Positions 33,574 through 34,764 of a stretch of 34,764 nt of DNA are shown one piece after another. A program made the position numbers and the translations under genes. How positions within the stretch are numbered: position 1 is the stretch's first letter; the number at the start of each line of letters is the position of its first letter. The stretch is from Rhodospirillaceae bacterium (lineage in GTDB: Bacteria > Pseudomonadota > Alphaproteobacteria > Rhodospirillales > Magnetospirillaceae): the NCBI GenBank assembly GCA_013349665.1, contig DUZF01000005.1, forward strand, positions 1 to 34,764, written 5' to 3'. The notes below the pieces were generated by a model. That model was not told the origin of the DNA. It saw only the letters and a list, made by a program, of their open reading frames with translations, and searched no databases.

Positions 33574-33837
33574 ATGCTGTCACTCCACGACTGTCTTGGA
33601 TTCAGCCGTCTGACCCCGGAACAGATCGAAGCGATCGCCGATCATGAGCATCTGGACATGATTCCGGCGGCGGAATGGGCCGAATGGGTGCTGGATCGCC
33701 CCAACGGCCCGGTCATCGTCCAATGCCTGCTGACCGACCAGCTGGAACATTGCCGCGCCCATGGCGACATCCGCCGCAGCCATCGCTACCAGTCCGGCCT
33801 CGATGACTTCATCCGCCGGCAAAGCGATGACGGGTGA
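33574..33837 (+). CDS. Small hypothetical protein, 87 aa
   Basis: AAAGGAGG Shine-Dalgarno-like sequence about 8 nt upstream of ATG; MLSLHDCLGFSRLTPEQIEAIADHEHLDMIPAAEWAEWVL. Confidence 0.75.
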   Translation: MLSLHDCLGFSRLTPEQIEAIADHEHLDMIPAAEWAEWVLDRPNGPVIVQCLLTDQLEHCRAHGDIRRSHRYQSGLDDFIRRQSDDG

Positions 33838-33890
33838 GACGTCGCAACGTCGCGCTGACAGCGGCCGCCGTCTGACTTATAGTGCGGAGC

Positions 33891-34631
33891 ATGGAGCCTG
33901 AGATCCGCACAGTCATTCTTACCGGTGCCAGCCAGGGAATCGGCCATGCGACCGTACAGCGGTTCATGCGCGAAGGCTGGCGGGTGATCACCTGCGCCCG
34001 CCAGGATGTGCCGGCACATTGTCGCCGCGATCCGTTGTGGAGCCATCATATACCCACCGACCTCTGCCAGGCGGCCAGTCTCGACGCCTTTGTCCGCCAG
34101 GCCAACGACATCCTCGGCGGCCAGCCCCTGCACGCCCTGGTCAACAATGCCGGGGTCAGCCCGAAGACCACCTTCAAGGAACGGCTTGGCGTCCTCAATG
34201 GTTCCATCGACGGCTGGAAAGCGGTGTTCGAGTTGAACTTTTTCGCCCCGCTCAAGATGGCGCGGGGGTTCGCGGCGGCTCTGCATCGCGGCCAGGGGGC
34301 GGTGGTCAACATCACCTCCATCGCCGGACATTATGTTCATCCCTTCGCCGGCTCCGCCTATTCGACGTCCAAGGCGGCGTTGTCGGGACTGACCCGTGAG
34401 ATGGCGGTGGAGTTCGCCCAGTTGGGCGTGCGGGTCAACGCGGTGGCGCCGGGGGAAATCAAGACCGAGATGATTTCACCGGAATACGAGGCGCTGATTC
34501 CCCGTATTCCCCTGGATCGCATGGGGACGGTTCAGGATGTCGCCGGCGTGGTGTTCCGCCTGTGCTCGGAGGACTTCGCCTATGTGACGGGCACCGAGGT
34601 CTTCGTCACCGGCGGCCAACATCTTTACTAG
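33891..34631 (+). CDS. Classical SDR oxidoreductase
   Basis: VILTGASQGIGHATVQRF, NNAGVS, SAYSTSKAAL (YxxxK), VRVNAVAPGEIKTEM. Confidence 0.94.
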   Translation: MEPEIRTVILTGASQGIGHATVQRFMREGWRVITCARQDVPAHCRRDPLWSHHIPTDLCQAASLDAFVRQANDILGGQPLHALVNNAGVSPKTTFKERLGVLNGSIDGWKAVFELNFFAPLKMARGFAAALHRGQGAVVNITSIAGHYVHPFAGSAYSTSKAALSGLTREMAVEFAQLGVRVNAVAPGEIKTEMISPEYEALIPRIPLDRMGTVQDVAGVVFRLCSEDFAYVTGTEVFVTGGQHLY

Positions 34632-34668
34632 AGCGGTTCGCGACCAATTTGGATCACCCCGCAGGTGA

Positions 34669-34755
34669 CCGAATTTACGGCAGTGCAAGGAAAACGGCGC
34701 AGAGCGTAGCGGCGCTACGGTCAAGCCGTTTGACACAGCAATGGCGCAAATTCGG
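34669..34755. repeat. Nested intergenic quasi-palindrome (REP/MITE-like candidate)
   Basis: Concentric arms around 34712: CCGAATTT/AAATTCGG, AAACGGC/GCCGTTT, CGTAGCG-G-CGCTACG. Confidence 0.7.
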
Positions 34756-34764
34756 CCCTGCCCT

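Overview
The window looks like a GC-rich alphaproteobacterial chromosome segment, probably Rhodospirillales or Magnetospirillum-like; this placement is an inference from gene content and codon usage. It is densely packed, mostly with housekeeping genes: metW(partial)/metX/class I lysyl-tRNA synthetase, DASS transporter, uvrB, UDP-glucuronate decarboxylase, LysR, trxB, AhpC-type peroxiredoxin, Lrp/AsnC, purN/purM, DUF2066, AI-2E-type permease, hda, aroC, fabI, YihY, CbpA-like DnaJ, 17-kDa antigen-like lipoprotein, pdxH, CDF efflux, APH/ATPase fusion, UspA and SDR. Accessory content includes a Phd/VapC-type toxin-antitoxin pair (about 4.5-5.2 kb), a GNAT/DUF1778 (TacT/TacA-like) pair (about 23.8-24.7 kb), and a signalling block made of a histidine kinase, an orphan NMT1-like solute-binding protein and a PAS-GGDEF-EAL protein (5.2-10.9 kb). 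The strongest points for follow-up are: (1) purM has no ATG/GTG/TTG start that keeps its conserved N-terminus, and the best candidate is an ATC codon behind a Shine-Dalgarno-like sequence; (2) an 87-bp nested quasi-palindrome at the right edge; (3) a 25-bp near-perfect palindrome over the -35 of a near-consensus promoter for the GNAT TA module; (4) the orphan SBP-kinase-c-di-GMP cluster; (5) a FecR-like gene whose start and stop codons both overlap those of its neighbours through CATG and TTAA palindromes. I found no CRISPR array, rRNA, tRNA or transposase. No wholly new multi-gene system can be claimed from sequence reading alone.
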